64,000 nt of DNA, taken from VRUE01 sp963817945 (lineage in GTDB: Bacteria; Actinomycetota; Thermoleophilia; Solirubrobacterales; 70-9). The translations under genes and the position numbers were made by a program. Each line of letters opens with the position of its first letter. Position 1 is the first letter of the stretch. Shown piece after piece: positions 35,901-44,437 of this stretch. The DNA is taken from positions 372,001-436,000 of the forward strand of contig CAWFQH010000005.1 in the NCBI GenBank assembly GCA_963817945.1, read 5' to 3'. The notes under the pieces are model-generated. The model saw only the letters and a program-made list of their open reading frames with translations. It was not told the DNA's origin and made no database searches.

Positions 35901-38900
35901 AGATCACGTTGCCGCGCGGGTCTTTGATCGTTTTCAGGCGATGCTCTGAGTCGTAGGTGTATTCCGTTATCCCGCCTAGAGCATCGGTCACGGTCGCCAG
36001 GTCGCCGGCCCCCGAGTAGGTGTATTTGACTTCGCGACCGGTCGAATCCGTGACTTTGGTGATGTGGTTGGAAGCGTCGTAGGAGAAGGTGAGCGTCTGG
36101 GCCGATGGGTCGGTGATGGTCGCGAGGCGCCCTTCGGCGTTGTAGCCGTAGGTCGTTTTCAGGCCATGATCGTCGGCTATGCTCGCGATCCTGCCGCTTT
36201 CATCGAAGCGATAGACCGTGCCCTGGAGCGTCGTCAACTGGAAGGTCCCTTCGACCTTGGCAAGGGTGTCGGTGACACCCGAAGGAGCTTTATAGCCCGT
36301 TTCCGTTTTCTGGAAGAGATCCTGACGCCCGTCTTGGCGCACGAGGAGGACTGCGCCTAATTCCAGCTCGGTGGCCGTGAGGAGTCCGGTTTGCGACCAG
36401 CCAGGGCCGAGGCCAGTATCGGCGCTCGACCCCGAACTGTAGGCGCGCGTGAATTCGAGCGGCACCTCGCCCTTGTTGGTGAGCAGAAGGTCGCGATGCG
36501 AGTAGCTGAGCTGGCCAGTCGCCAAGCTCACCGGGTCGGCGCCTTCGCCGCACTGGGATGCCTGTCCACGGCAGTGTCCAGCCAGTTCCTCGAGCTGGAT
36601 TGCCGGTTTCCAGTTGACATTCGAGGTGACCGAATCGCCGCATCCGGCCGGTTTAGGGCCATTGGCGCAACCCCAGTCGTTGCTGGGTGCGGCGAGTTTG
36701 CCGGTGCCGCTGTAATAGAGGCCATTGGCGTTGCCGCGGAATCGGTTGCGTTCGATTTTCGGTGCGCCTGATTCCGTGACTTTGATCCCGTAGTTCTGGC
36801 TCCTTCGGATCGTCGAATTCGTGATGGTCGGGCTAGAGCCGACGACTGCGACCATCCCAGCAGACGACGAGCCGCCGAAGGCGATTTCAGTGTGATCCAA
36901 GACTGAAGCACCGCTGCCAGGTTCGAATTTGATGCTGCTCCATTCGCCTGGCCCGGCCTCTTTGACTCCGGTGAAGACCACTGGTTCGCCCTGGGTGCCT
37001 TCTGCTTGCAGGGTGCCTTTGACGGTGAAGTTGGGGTTCAACATCAAGACACCTTTGGTGACTTTCAACGTCACCCCAGAGGCGACCGTAACGCCTTTGG
37101 GGGCGACCGGAGTGCCAGCGTCTTTCCAGGTTGACGAGTTGGCAACGGTCCCGCTGACTTCGATGTAGTTCGTGGTGTTCGCGATGAGTAGGTTTTCGCT
37201 GATGTTCCCAGGAATGTCAGGTCCGGAATACGTAAGGCCGCTACCGAGGTTTTTGATGATCACGTTCCCGCTCAGCGTCGTGCCTTTGATCGGGGCCGTG
37301 CCGGTGCTGATCGAGATCGCGTGGGCGTTGTTTTCTTCGAGGACGTTGTCGTGGATGTTGATCGCGCCCGTCTGCGATCCGGTGGCGGTGTAGGAGAGGG
37401 CGACGTAGGAGCCGCCGCCAGCGCCATTTTTGGTGATCGTGTTGAAGGCGATTTCCGGCGACCCGCCGCCGGAGACTTCGAAGGGTTTGAAGGTGCCCTG
37501 GTTTTTGGTGATCGTGTTGTTGGTGATCTGCGGGCTGGCCGAGGTCACTTTCAGGGCGCCCCAGTTGTCGTGCAGCGAGGAGTTGGTGATCTGGGCGTTG
37601 CTGGCGACGGTGATCGCGGTTTTGGCGCTTCGCACCTCGACGTGTTTGAGGACCGAGGAGCCGCTGGCGGACCCCAGGTTGATGCCGCTCCACTGACCGG
37701 CGGCGCTGTCGGAGGTGGAGGTGAAGAGGATCGGCGATTCGGCGGTGCCTTCGGCTTTGAGCGTGCCGTTGACGGTGAGGTTCGAGAGGCTGCCGGAGCC
37801 CTTGAGCTGGCGGCCCGGTGCGATCGTCAGCGTGTTGCCGCTTGCGACGGTGAGCTCCCCCAGCTTGATGATGCCTCCGAATTCGCCCCAGGTCGCCGAG
37901 GAGCGCAGGGTGCCGGCAAGGGTGATCGAGTTGTCGGTGTTGCCGCTCAGCGTGTTGTTGGCGATGTCGGCGGGCACTTCGTCGCCCGAGTAGTTGATCG
38001 CGAAGCCGCTGTTGTTTTTGATCACGTTCCCGCTCAGCGTCGTGCCTTTGATCGGGGCCGTGCCGGTGCTGATCGAGATCGCGTGGGCGTTGTTTTCTTC
38101 GAGGACGTTGTCGTGGATGTTGATCGCGCCCGTCTGCGATCCGGTGGCGGTGTAGGAGAGGGCGACGTAGGAGCCGCCGCCAGCGCCATTTTTGGTGATC
38201 GTGTTGAAGGCGATTTCCGGCGACCCGCCGCCGGAGACTTCGAAGGGTTTGAAGGTGCCCTGGTTTTTGGTGATCGTGTTGTTGGTGATCTGCGGGCTGG
38301 CCGAGGTCACTTTCAGGGCGCCCCAGTTGTCGTGCAGCGAGGAGTTGGTGATCTGGGCGTTGCTGGCGACGGTGATCGCGGTTTTGGCGCTTCGCACCTC
38401 GACGTGTTTGAGGACCGAGGAGCCGCTGGCGGACCCCAGGTTGATGCCGCTCCACTGACCGGCGGCGCTGTCGGAGGTGGAGGTGAAGAGGATCGGCGAT
38501 TCGGCGGTGCCTTCGGCTTTGAGCGTGCCGTTGACGGTGAGGTTCGAGAGGCTGCCGGAGCCCTTGAGCTGGCGGCCCGGTGCGATCGTCAGCGTGTTGC
38601 CGCTTGCGACGGTGAGCTCCCCCAGCTTGATGATGCCTCCGAATTCGCCCCAGGTCGCCGAGGAGCGCAGGGTGCCGGCAAGGGTGATCGAGTTGTCGGT
38701 GTTGCCGCTCAGCGTGTTGTTGGCGATGTCGGCGGGCACTTCGTCGCCCGAGTAGTTGATCGCGAAGCCGCTGTTGTTTTTGATCACGTTCCCGCTCAGC
38801 GTCGTGCCTTTGATCGGGGCCGTGCCGGTGCTGATCGAGATCGCGTGGGCGTTGTTTTCTTCGAGGACGTTGTCGTGGATGTTGATCGCGCCCGTCTGCG

Positions 38901-39528
38901 ATCCGGTGGCGGTGTAGGAGAGGGCGACGTAGGAGCCGCCGCCAGCGCCATTTTTGGTGATCGTGTTGAAGGCGATTTCCGGCGACCCGCCGCCGGAGAC
39001 TTCGAAGGGTTTGAAGGTGCCCTGGTTTTTGGTGATCGTGTTGTTGGTGATCTGCGGGCTGGCCGAGGTCACTTTCAGGGCGCCCCAGTTGTCGTGCAGC
39101 GAGGAGTTGGTGATCTGGGCGTTGCTGGCGACGGTGATCGCGGTTTTGGCGCTTCGCACCTCGACGTGTTTGAGGACCGAGGAGCCGCTGGCGGACCCCA
39201 GGTTGATGCCGCTCCACTGACCGGCGGCGCTGTCGGAGGTGGAGGTGAAGAGGATCGGCGATTCGGCGGTGCCTTCGGCTTTGAGCGTGCCGTTGACGGT
39301 GAGGTTCGAGAGGCTGCCGGAGAATTTCACGACCACGCCCGGTTCGGCCTGGACGGTCACCCCCGCTTCGATCGTCACCGAGCTGCCGGTGTAGGGGTTG
39401 CCGGCAGCCGGCAGCGTCATGTTTTCGGTGATTTTTTCGGGCAGGGCGGTCGCAGAGGCCGCCGAGGGCGCGACGAGCGCCAGCAGGGCCGCTACAAAAA
39501 TGCCGACGAGGATCGAGGTTCTACTCAT
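32962..39528 (-). CDS. Secreted beta-helix / RHS-repeat polymorphic toxin-like protein
   Basis: 2188 aa from ATG at 39528 (GAGG 8 nt upstream). A signal peptide ends APSAASA near residue 26. Residues about 30-1000 form a right-handed beta-helix with ITNNTITKN-type rungs, including three near-identical 254-aa units. About 1010-2000 is a long run of RHS/YD repeats (YDAAGNLTS-like). About 2025-2060 is the RHS core end (RYAYVQGNPINYFDLDG). The last 125 residues are a variable tip: Pro-rich, then two glycine-rich hydrophobic segments (ALGCLGGGLGGLGVLNAMSG; TELGAAALGCGIGAAGN) suggesting a membrane-active toxin. A candidate immunity gene follows at once. Confidence 0.85.
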   Translation of the reverse strand: MSRTSILVGIFVAALLALVAPSAASATALPEKITENMTLPAAGNPYTGSSVTIEAGVTVQAEPGVVVKFSGSLSNLTVNGTLKAEGTAESPILFTSTSDSAAGQWSGINLGSASGSSVLKHVEVRSAKTAITVASNAQITNSSLHDNWGALKVTSASPQITNNTITKNQGTFKPFEVSGGGSPEIAFNTITKNGAGGGSYVALSYTATGSQTGAINIHDNVLEENNAHAISISTGTAPIKGTTLSGNVIKNNSGFAINYSGDEVPADIANNTLSGNTDNSITLAGTLRSSATWGEFGGIIKLGELTVASGNTLTIAPGRQLKGSGSLSNLTVNGTLKAEGTAESPILFTSTSDSAAGQWSGINLGSASGSSVLKHVEVRSAKTAITVASNAQITNSSLHDNWGALKVTSASPQITNNTITKNQGTFKPFEVSGGGSPEIAFNTITKNGAGGGSYVALSYTATGSQTGAINIHDNVLEENNAHAISISTGTAPIKGTTLSGNVIKNNSGFAINYSGDEVPADIANNTLSGNTDNSITLAGTLRSSATWGEFGGIIKLGELTVASGNTLTIAPGRQLKGSGSLSNLTVNGTLKAEGTAESPILFTSTSDSAAGQWSGINLGSASGSSVLKHVEVRSAKTAITVASNAQITNSSLHDNWGALKVTSASPQITNNTITKNQGTFKPFEVSGGGSPEIAFNTITKNGAGGGSYVALSYTATGSQTGAINIHDNVLEENNAHAISISTGTAPIKGTTLSGNVIIKNLGSGLTYSGPDIPGNISENLLIANTTNYIEVSGTVANSSTWKDAGTPVAPKGVTVASGVTLKVTKGVLMLNPNFTVKGTLQAEGTQGEPVVFTGVKEAGPGEWSSIKFEPGSGASVLDHTEIAFGGSSSAGMVAVVGSSPTITNSTIRRSQNYGIKVTESGAPKIERNRFRGNANGLYYSGTGKLAAPSNDWGCANGPKPAGCGDSVTSNVNWKPAIQLEELAGHCRGQASQCGEGADPVSLATGQLSYSHRDLLLTNKGEVPLEFTRAYSSGSSADTGLGPGWSQTGLLTATELELGAVLLVRQDGRQDLFQKTETGYKAPSGVTDTLAKVEGTFQLTTLQGTVYRFDESGRIASIADDHGLKTTYGYNAEGRLATITDPSAQTLTFSYDASNHITKVTDSTGREVKYTYSGAGDLATVTDALGGITEYTYDSEHRLKTIKDPRGNVILKNTYDGQGRIVEQRDGLENLWLLEYKTDETIVTEPEGGKLTYEFDGQDRVVSETDQLGKTTTTSYDGAGNVDEIVKPGGAKWQFGYDAKGNLTSVIDAEEGDRSYEYDGLNRLTEFTDEREETWAYEWSEANDLKKVTDPAEGETTFTHDAAGLPLTVTDPNEHTTTFTYDTRGNRLTAKDALEHTTTFTYNTRNQLTSKTAPGLAVETYGRNALGDLLSVTTPEGHKTEYAYDANGMRTKVTDPAEGVWEIKRDAMERPTAYVDPLGKETKIEYDGNFNSVKVTDRRGKETTYAYNLVNQLTEIVRPEGGDWEFGYDARGNRIEVIDPRENATTYEFDLLNRMTEAAEPLEATTSYAYDPAGNLTSFTDPRENTSQLAYDELGRLTEIDQPLEKTTSFTYDGAGNQLTQTTAAGTVDFAYDAANRLEEISDGESVLRAYEYDAADRMIGATDAQADEIEIGHDDDGRVVSINDGRGQTMTREYDSRGNVVKQTDGRGMLEYGFDKLSRMTSLTDPQSKALDFAYDPEDNLTKVELPNGVITTNEFDNAGRLAVTTSSKGETTLETLEYEYDSFGNRIGQVDRLAQETTYDYDALNRLIEFDPPGEGSTSYDYDAAGNRIEAGATTYAFNALNQLTSASSGTTYDYDDAGRLVEVDEGEESTTYGWSLLDELTSADTGAQEIDYAYDAFGRQVLRDDGSTIRPSHYGDLSDLPILDTDAEGKPTMSYVQGPEGLVEQRSGEATSFPLRDAHGDITTLADGEGEVASRQTYDPWGDQLSGPSLEMGWLGAQQRRTDPSVDLSQMGVRVYGLDQGSFLSEDPMLGRYGKGQSLNRYAYVQGNPINYFDLDGRITIEIPGTPIELHPMLPTPGNPIPELPVTIDGVPSLPELINNQIPNLPFEDDIEDRANDFIKNKGGEVALGCLGGGLGGLGVLNAMSGGAPIFIPGVGWVTELGAAALGCGIGAAGNSVLGINPVRTR
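37257..39322 (-). repeat. 2.7 tandem copies of a 762-bp unit in the RHS gene
   Basis: The sequence repeats with period 762 bp (254 codons) from 37257 to 39322: two full copies (37257-38018, 38019-38780) and a 542-bp partial one. The encoded beta-helix units are identical residue for residue on reading. Matches break at 37256 and 39323. Confidence 0.9.
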
Positions 39529-39641
39529 AGCCACGACCTCACGGGCTATATGGCTGGCTTTCGACACTCGTCCCTCCCCGGTTAACGATGATGGATATAA
39601 ACGTCTTAGTTCCAAATACTCGATGCTTGCGGCGCAAGGCT

Positions 39642-39976
39642 TCATATCGACTTTCGCGGATGCTTGCGGTTAGGACGGCAAGCGGCAGCCTCGTCCTCTG
39701 CTTTGGTTGCCGTGAGTTGCGCCCTGACCCACCGATCCTCTGAAACGTTGGACTGGTGGGCCGCCAACGCAGAAACCGCTCGCTTGATCGGTTTCGTGAT
39801 TCGGCACACCTGAAGCACTCGCAAGTGGTAGTCAACGGAGCGCTCCTTAGGCCTGACTCCCGCGCCAGCTCAACCCCGCTGCATGGCTGCCCCTCAGCGT
39901 GCAGCCTCCGGAGCACCCTTCGGCGGGCCGGGTGGCTTAGCGCCCTTGTGAGGTCGATTGTCCGCCTGTGCTTCAT
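39642..39976 (-). pseudogene. Frameshifted winged-helix regulator (paralogue of next gene)
   Basis: From ATG at 39976 the frame reads HRRTIDLTRALSHPARRRVL and ELARESGL, closely parallel to the intact gene at 40198-40524. One base is then missing in a short stretch before GGAGCGCT (about 39840), and the homology continues in another frame as HLRVLQVCRITK...VSEDRWVRAQLTATKAEDE to 39642. It was an ArsR-like winged-helix DNA-binding protein. It lies just upstream of the RHS gene on the same strand. Confidence 0.65.
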
Positions 39977-40197
39977 CTGATCGATCGGGCCGTGGTGCAG
40001 GGGCGCAATAGGAGCGTCAGCCGAAGTCATGCTCTAGTCCTCCACCGCTGCACAGAGGCTCAGGGTGGCGATCCGCATCCGCCGGTAATCGGCTCGCCGC
40101 GCCCGGACGAGCGGGTCCTGGGTAGCGCCGACGTTGTGGTGATCGCCGTGCGGTCACGGCCGGCGCTTGCGGCCGCGCCGGGTCTTGTGCGAGACCT

Positions 40198-40524
40198 TCA
40201 TCGCGACCGGGCCGTTCCTGCCCGTACCTCGTCCTCGACTCTGGTTGCGGCCAGCCGAGCCCGCACCCATCGATCATCTGAGACCTCCGACTGATGGCGA
40301 GCTGCCAGTGAGCCAGGAGCCGCTAGTCCCTCGATCGACTTCGTAACCCGGCATTGCTGAAGCACTCGAAGGTGGTAATCGGCGCAGCGCTCCGACACGC
40401 CCGAAGCCCGCGCCAGATCGACCAGGCTGCATGGCCGGATCTCGGAATGCAGCATCCTCAGCACCCTGCGACGAGCAGGATGGCTGGTCGCCCTTGTCAG
40501 CTCGATTGTCCGCGCGCGGTTCAT
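40198..40524 (-). CDS. ArsR-like winged-helix protein
   Basis: 108 aa. TSHPARRRVLRMLHSEIRP followed by SLVDLARASGVSERCADYHLRVLQQCRV is an ArsR/MarR-like winged helix-turn-helix (residues about 13-60). The remainder, VSDDRWVRARLAATRVEDE, is shared with the frameshifted paralogue 220 bp downstream, pointing to a tandem duplication. No metal-binding cysteine pair is evident. The 39977-40197 gap shows no gene. Confidence 0.65.
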   Translation of the reverse strand: MNRARTIELTRATSHPARRRVLRMLHSEIRPCSLVDLARASGVSERCADYHLRVLQQCRVTKSIEGLAAPGSLAARHQSEVSDDRWVRARLAATRVEDEVRAGTARSR

Positions 40525-40625
40525 TCGATACGTGCCAAGTCCTGCCTGGAACGGTCGGGAACCTTACACGGAAACCACCCTGATAGTTGGTGGACTTCCT
40601 CTGCGGGGTCGGGAAGGGTGCCTGA

Positions 40626-40871
40626 GTGCCGTCGCTCAGCCCCCGTCATCGCGCCTTGGGATTGGCGGTGCGGAGGTTGCGCGAGGCGCGCGATCTCACC
40701 CAGGAATCCCTCGCCGATCGGGCAGAGATGAGCACCAACTACGTCGGCGATGCTGAGCGTGGCGAACGCAATATCAGCGTGCGTGCCTTGTGGCTCCTCG
40801 CCGACGGGCTCAACGTGCCAGCGTCCACTCTGCTGATGGAGGCCGAGAAGCAGGGCAAGAGGAAGCGGTAA
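40626..40871 (+). CDS. XRE-family helix-turn-helix regulator
   Basis: 81 aa from GTG at 40626. LGLAVRRLREARDLTQESLADRAEMSTNYVGDAERGERNISV is a complete XRE (Cro/CI) helix-turn-helix domain filling most of the protein, ending in a basic tail. GGAAGG lies about 8 nt upstream. It is the first of four XRE proteins in the accessory region and may be a repressor of element functions. Confidence 0.85.
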   Translation: MPSLSPRHRALGLAVRRLREARDLTQESLADRAEMSTNYVGDAERGERNISVRALWLLADGLNVPASTLLMEAEKQGKRKR

Positions 40872-40879
40872 CGGATCGC

Positions 40880-41929
40880 GCTCGATGGCTGCCGGCTGCT
40901 CGGCAGTCTGAGCGCAAACCACGATGACCTTGCCGCTACCTAAGAGCGCAGCGGAGAGCGAGAAGACCTAGCGCGAAGCGCGTGCCGAGCGCCCACCTAC
41001 CTGCCCCAGAAGGTGGGCGCTCGGCGCGGCCGGTGGCCTGAAAGACGACCCGTTCCCCAAGAAAGGGGGGGTCCACTTTCGGGGTTCATGCCTCCGTAGT
41101 ACAGAGGGCAATGTTCGATTTCGCCGATCAAAGCACCAGCGCGGCCCGGCCAATCCGGCCAATTTGGGGGTCCACTTTCCCTGCTCGCTCCCCTGTATGG
41201 GTGAGGGCTATGTCCGATCTCGCAGACCAAGCAGACGACAGAGGGCCGATCGGCTCCGGTTCCACCTTGCCGTCGAGACAGCGGAGCCGATGCAAGAAGC
41301 CCTCTCGATGGACAGGGACTATGAGATGCGAGAAAGCCGAGAGGGAGCGGTCGCAGGGGAAGATCGTCGCCGAAGCCGCAGAGCCAGCCGTGGGAGCTGG
41401 TCGGTTCTCATTGGCGATGGGGCTGAGCTCGTCCCTGGCTGGCTCTCTGATTTGCAATCTGCCTCTGTATCTCTCTTCCCCTTCGCAGAACCTAAATTTG
41501 CGGTCATCTTCGATTCGGCTCTGCGGAGCCGAAAACGATTTGCGGACATGGCCGCTAGGGGGCCGAGTCAGCGTGTATTTGCGGTCACGAAAAGGTGCCT
41601 GCCGGACACCTGCCGGACGCCTTTTCGGGCCTATCGGACGCCTTTTTCGCCCTGGCGGACATGGCCTTTTCGGGGTGGCGCTCGACTGCCCTCGGCCGTG
41701 TGTGGGACAGGCGTGCGGGTCGAAAGACGGACAGCAACTTGCAGGAAACCGAGGCTTGTCGGGACTTCGCCCGGCGCTTCGCCTGTGCCTGCGCCCGTCC
41801 CTTCACCTATCGCTGCACCGCTCGATCGAGCCGAAGGCCCGCAATCGCAGACCCCAGCGCGGTTTGCGGGCCTGGCAGTTCGCCGACATCTCTACGCAAC
41901 CTCCAGGTCGAAACATCAAGCGGAACCGT
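40880..41929. other. Non-coding stretch with about 100-bp direct repeats
   Basis: I find no convincing gene here. Two copies of a unit beginning GGTCCACTTTC occur at 41070 and 41169 (99 bp apart) and continue similar for about 70 nt. The second copy closely matches 55512-55549 upstream of the intact transfer module. The rest aligns loosely with the DNA before that module's ATPase, so it is the equivalent control or transfer-origin region of the decayed module. Confidence 0.5.
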
Positions 41930-42151
41930 GGCAGCCTGATCGTGCTCTCGATCCTCTCCGCGTCCCTTGCACTCGCCGCCTGCGCTATCGCCTCCGCGTT
42001 GGCTCCACAACGCTTCGCCGGCTCGACGGCACCAATCGCACTTGGCGCGACCGCAATCGCCTCGGCGCTGGCGACTCATCGGCTTCTCGCCTCCGCGCTG
42101 GCTTCGCAGCGCTCCGGCTGGAGACGACCGCGAGCTTGGAGGCTCGCGTGA
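41930..42151 (+). pseudogene. Remnant of a TraG/VirD4-like ATPase (membrane part only)
   Basis: About 70 codons, LSASLALAACAIASALAPQRF and ATAIASALATHRLLAS, resemble the N-terminal membrane region of the 874-aa ATPase at 55736. They then end after a few residues at TGA 42149-42151. All of the nucleotide-binding part is missing (about 2.4 kb by comparison). The relaxation gene follows with a GTGA overlap exactly as in the intact module, so an internal deletion is likely. Confidence 0.55.
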
Positions 42152-42301
42152 GCGAGAGCGCCAGCGTCGTGATGCCCGAGGCGACGATCGAGGTCATCGC
42201 CTCGCTCGCCGAGCACCGGGCTCTCTCCACCGCGCAGGTCCACGCGATCCACCTCCCCGGCCGTGGGCTGCGGCGCACCCAGCAGCTCCTCGCCGACCTA
42301 G
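42148..42301 (+). pseudogene. Replication-relaxation protein, N-terminal fragment
   Basis: GTG at 42148 opens a frame with IEVIASLAEHRALSTAQVHAIH and RRTQQLLADL, matching residues about 15-50 of the intact homologue at 58357. It stops matching at the CTAG where the 3.0-kb element is inserted. The remaining part resumes in phase at 45316. Confidence 0.75.
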
Positions 42302-42372
42302 GAGGGTCTCGCGAAACGACTAGCGAAAGTCTTGCTTCCTCTCACTGAGTCGATCTAGGTTCGCCGCCTTCC

Positions 42373-42437
42373 ATAAAAAGCGGCGGGGGCGCCGCGCTAA
42401 CGGCCCCCCGCCTGGCACCGAAAGGCGGAACCTTCCG
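42373..42437 (+). promoter_or_regulatory. Structured leader with bulged hairpin, copy 1
   Basis: Hairpin at 42382-42412: 8-bp outer stem, a bulged C (42390) on the 5' side, a 4-bp inner stem GCCG/CGGC and a CGCTAA loop, followed by GGCACCGAA and AACCTTCCG just before the ATG at 42438. The same layout occurs at 48913-48975 with different but still paired stem bases. Confidence 0.6.
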
Positions 42438-42698
42438 ATGCGTTTCCATTGTCCTGCAAAGGACGACGCCCATCACCAGCGCGTCGTTTTAACCCGTGTC
42501 CTGGTTCTCCACCCGACTCACCTAACGCTTCCTGAGCTTGCCCACGAGGTCTGCGAGGACCCCGAGGATTTCAGCGAAGGCGACGCCCTGGCGCGCGCTG
42601 TGCGCGATCTGGCGGCGGCAGGACTGATGCGAATGAGCGGCATCTATGTGGTGCCGACGCGGGCAGCCCTCCACTTCGACAGCCTCCTCAATGGTTGA
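42438..42698 (+). CDS. Small winged-helix-like protein
   Basis: 86 aa. RVVLTRVLVLHPTHLTLPELAHEVCEDPEDF then ALARAVRDLAAAGLMRMSGIYVVPT reads as a winged helix: three helices and a short wing. It is preceded by the bulged-hairpin leader, and its stop lies within an 8-bp overlap (ATGGTTGA) with the next XRE gene. It is probably a transcription regulator of the transposon or of the surrounding element. No close family is recognised. Confidence 0.6.
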   Translation: MRFHCPAKDDAHHQRVVLTRVLVLHPTHLTLPELAHEVCEDPEDFSEGDALARAVRDLAAAGLMRMSGIYVVPTRAALHFDSLLNG

Positions 42699-42945
42699 GG
42701 TGGCGCGGCGTTTCGGAGAGAACCTCACCCGCTGCCGCGAGGCAGCAGGCGTCTCTCAAGAAGAGCTTGGCTTCCGTGCCTCTCTCCACAGGACCCAGAT
42801 CGGGATCTTGGAGCGAGGGGCGCGCTGCCCGCGGATCGACACGTTGATCAAGTTGGCCGGGGCGCTCGCGGTCTCCCCCTGCGATCTCCTCGACGGGATC
42901 GTCTGGAGACCGGGCGAGGCGCAGCCCGGAGGCTTCACGCTCTGA
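42691..42945 (+). CDS. XRE-family regulator (transposon passenger)
   Basis: 84 aa from ATG at 42691. The domain NLTRCREAAGVSQEELGFRASL with HRTQIGILERGARCPR is almost the same as in the XRE protein at 49885, so the two share recent ancestry. It overlaps the upstream winged-helix gene by 8 bp and the 3' end of the opposing transposase gene by 11 bp. Confidence 0.85.
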   Translation: MVEVARRFGENLTRCREAAGVSQEELGFRASLHRTQIGILERGARCPRIDTLIKLAGALAVSPCDLLDGIVWRPGEAQPGGFTL

Positions 42946-44071
42946 GAGGTGGCGGGTGCGCCCTCTCCCGGGTGAGGGCGCACGCCAGCTTCGTCAACAC
43001 CGTCAGATCGGCATGGAGGCGGACGCGCTCAATCCCACGGACTCGCAGAGGTCCCAGTCCCCAGCTGGTCTTAAGGCGTCCGAACTCTCGCTCGACTGCC
43101 GCCCGCTTTCGGTAGGCGGCCTTCCAGCGCTTCGACTCGCGGGGGATCAACGGGTGCAGGCGGCTGGCCGTGATCCACGTTGAAGCTGGGGAGCACTCGC
43201 CGCTCGGGCATCGCCACTTGGCGGCTCCGCGCTTTCGGTCTGCGCCCGCGAAGGTCCAGACGCCGTGCTGGCACTCGGGCGCGCGATGGTCGCCCCGCTT
43301 CACGTCCGGCGTCTGACGAACCGGGATGACAGGCAGGCAGTCCCGCTCTGCGCACTGCTCGTAGACGGGGGGCTGGTCGTATCCCTTGTCCATCGCCGCC
43401 GTTGCCGCCATGCAGCCGCGCCGCTGAGCCGCGTCGATCAAGTCGGCCGCGAAGCGGGTTTCGTTTGCCTTTGCGGTCTCCACCGTCCACGCGACGGGAA
43501 GGTCGGTGGCGGTGCAGGTCGCCATGTGAAGGCGGTAGCCGAAGAAGCCGCCGCCGCGCCGCGTCGAGACCGCCGAGCGATGCCCCCATGAGGCGTCGGG
43601 GTCGGTGTGCCAGTTGCGTTCGGCCTCGCTGTTCTTGGAGACGTAGCGCTGCCCGTTCGCGTAGGCCGGCATGTCGGAGGCGTCGATGGCGAGATCGCGG
43701 CCGTAGGTCGGCAGCTCGTCGCGTAGCCCTTCGACAACTCCATCGATGCAGCGCTCGACCATCGCGTCATGCTTGCGCAGCTTTTCGGCGAAGCGGTAGG
43801 CGGCGTAGACGCTCGGAGGGTTGCCTTCGCAGCCCAGGACCCGTTGCAGCTTCCAGTGGTCGGCCACCAGGGCGACCGTCTTCGTCCAGGTCGGCACCGC
43901 GTAGAGGCTCTTGACGAGCGCCAGCCCGACCATCGCGCGGAGCGGATAGCCCGGCCGCCCCGTCCAGCGCGTCGCCTCAAGCTCCCCGATCAGCCCCCCG
44001 ATCTCGGGCGAATCAAGCAGGTCTGCAAGCTGGGAAGCAGCGGAACGCCGTGCTACGTTGGCTGAGGCCAA
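42935..44071 (-). CDS. IS5/IS4-family DDE transposase
   Basis: About 378 aa if started at TTG 44071 (AGGAG 11 nt upstream); the frame is open to 44200. DDE triad candidates are AIDASDMPAY (first D), AMDKGYD (second D) and YRKRAAVEREFGRLK (E). N-terminal RWTGRPGYPLRAMVGLALVKSLY is typical of IS5-like transposases. A near-perfect inverted repeat at 42956-42983 (GTGCGCCCTC arms) lies in its last codons and may fold in the mRNA. It is the only transposase in the element. Confidence 0.88.
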   Translation of the reverse strand: MASANVARRSAASQLADLLDSPEIGGLIGELEATRWTGRPGYPLRAMVGLALVKSLYAVPTWTKTVALVADHWKLQRVLGCEGNPPSVYAAYRFAEKLRKHDAMVERCIDGVVEGLRDELPTYGRDLAIDASDMPAYANGQRYVSKNSEAERNWHTDPDASWGHRSAVSTRRGGGFFGYRLHMATCTATDLPVAWTVETAKANETRFAADLIDAAQRRGCMAATAAMDKGYDQPPVYEQCAERDCLPVIPVRQTPDVKRGDHRAPECQHGVWTFAGADRKRGAAKWRCPSGECSPASTWITASRLHPLIPRESKRWKAAYRKRAAVEREFGRLKTSWGLGPLRVRGIERVRLHADLTVLTKLACALTRERAHPPPLRA

Positions 44072-44094
44072 GGAGCCACAATCTCCTGGGTCCG

Positions 44095-44133
44095 GACCCC
44101 CGGCTGTTCCACCAGCGCGGGGGTCGTTTTTTC
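44095..44133 (+). terminator. Rho-independent terminator
   Basis: GACCCCC (44095-44101) pairs with GGGGGTC (44119-44125), followed by GTTTTTT on the plus strand. It faces antisense to the transposase gene just upstream of its start, so it would block plus-strand transcription coming from that side. Confidence 0.6.
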
Positions 44134-44341
44134 GCTTTCTAGAGCGGAAAACTAGCGGGCGAGCCGGGCGGAAAAGGACTGCTTGCCGTCCCTCCAACAC
44201 AGGGGGAGAACTCGTCCAGGCGTCGAAGGCACTTGGCCCATCTTGGCTACCCGATATACCTTTCAGAGCGTGCGCGACGGAATCGGCTCGGCCGAAACGT
44301 GGAGACGGTTCCCCCGGGTGTTTCGCTCGGAGTCGTGCCAG

Positions 44342-44426
44342 TGCCCTCGCTGGGATTCGAACCCAGATGCCCGTGCAAGGCAGCGACTTGATAGGTCGCC
44401 GTGTCTACCGGTTCCACCACGAGGGC
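44342..44426 (-). tRNA. Leu-type class II tRNA-like gene, anticodon position AUC
   Basis: Acceptor GCCCTCG/CGAGGGC, a D-arm of tRNA-Leu type (GTGGAACCGGTAGACAC), long variable arm TGCC-TTGCAC-GGGCA, and T-arm CTGGG/CCCAG with TTCGAAT all pair. The anticodon stem GCGAC/GTCGC encloses a 7-nt loop CTATCAA, putting AUC at positions 34-36, an Asp anticodon; CAA (Leu) is displaced by two. It may be degenerate, or a missense tRNA carried by the transposon. 3' CCA is not encoded. Confidence 0.6.
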
Positions 44427-44437
44427 AAGAAGCAAAG

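Noticed and set aside
32962..39528. CRISPR-like array in the repeated DNA
   Set aside because: The repeats are 762 bp coding units without short repeats and spacers; no cas genes are present. The NHL duplication was dismissed for the same reason.
37321..39585. 754-codon plus-strand frame over the RHS repeats
   Set aside because: It repeats only because the antisense beta-helix gene repeats; there is no start signal and no recognisable domain.
41111..42151. 346-codon plus-strand frame taken as one protein
   Set aside because: Only the last 70 or so codons resemble the ATPase membrane region; the rest lies over the repeat region and lacks conservation with the intact module.
44095..44133. Reading TTCCACCA at 44107 as the 3' end of a tRNA
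   Set aside because: No matching acceptor or arms; the sequence is the loop of a GACCCCC/GGGGGTC terminator.
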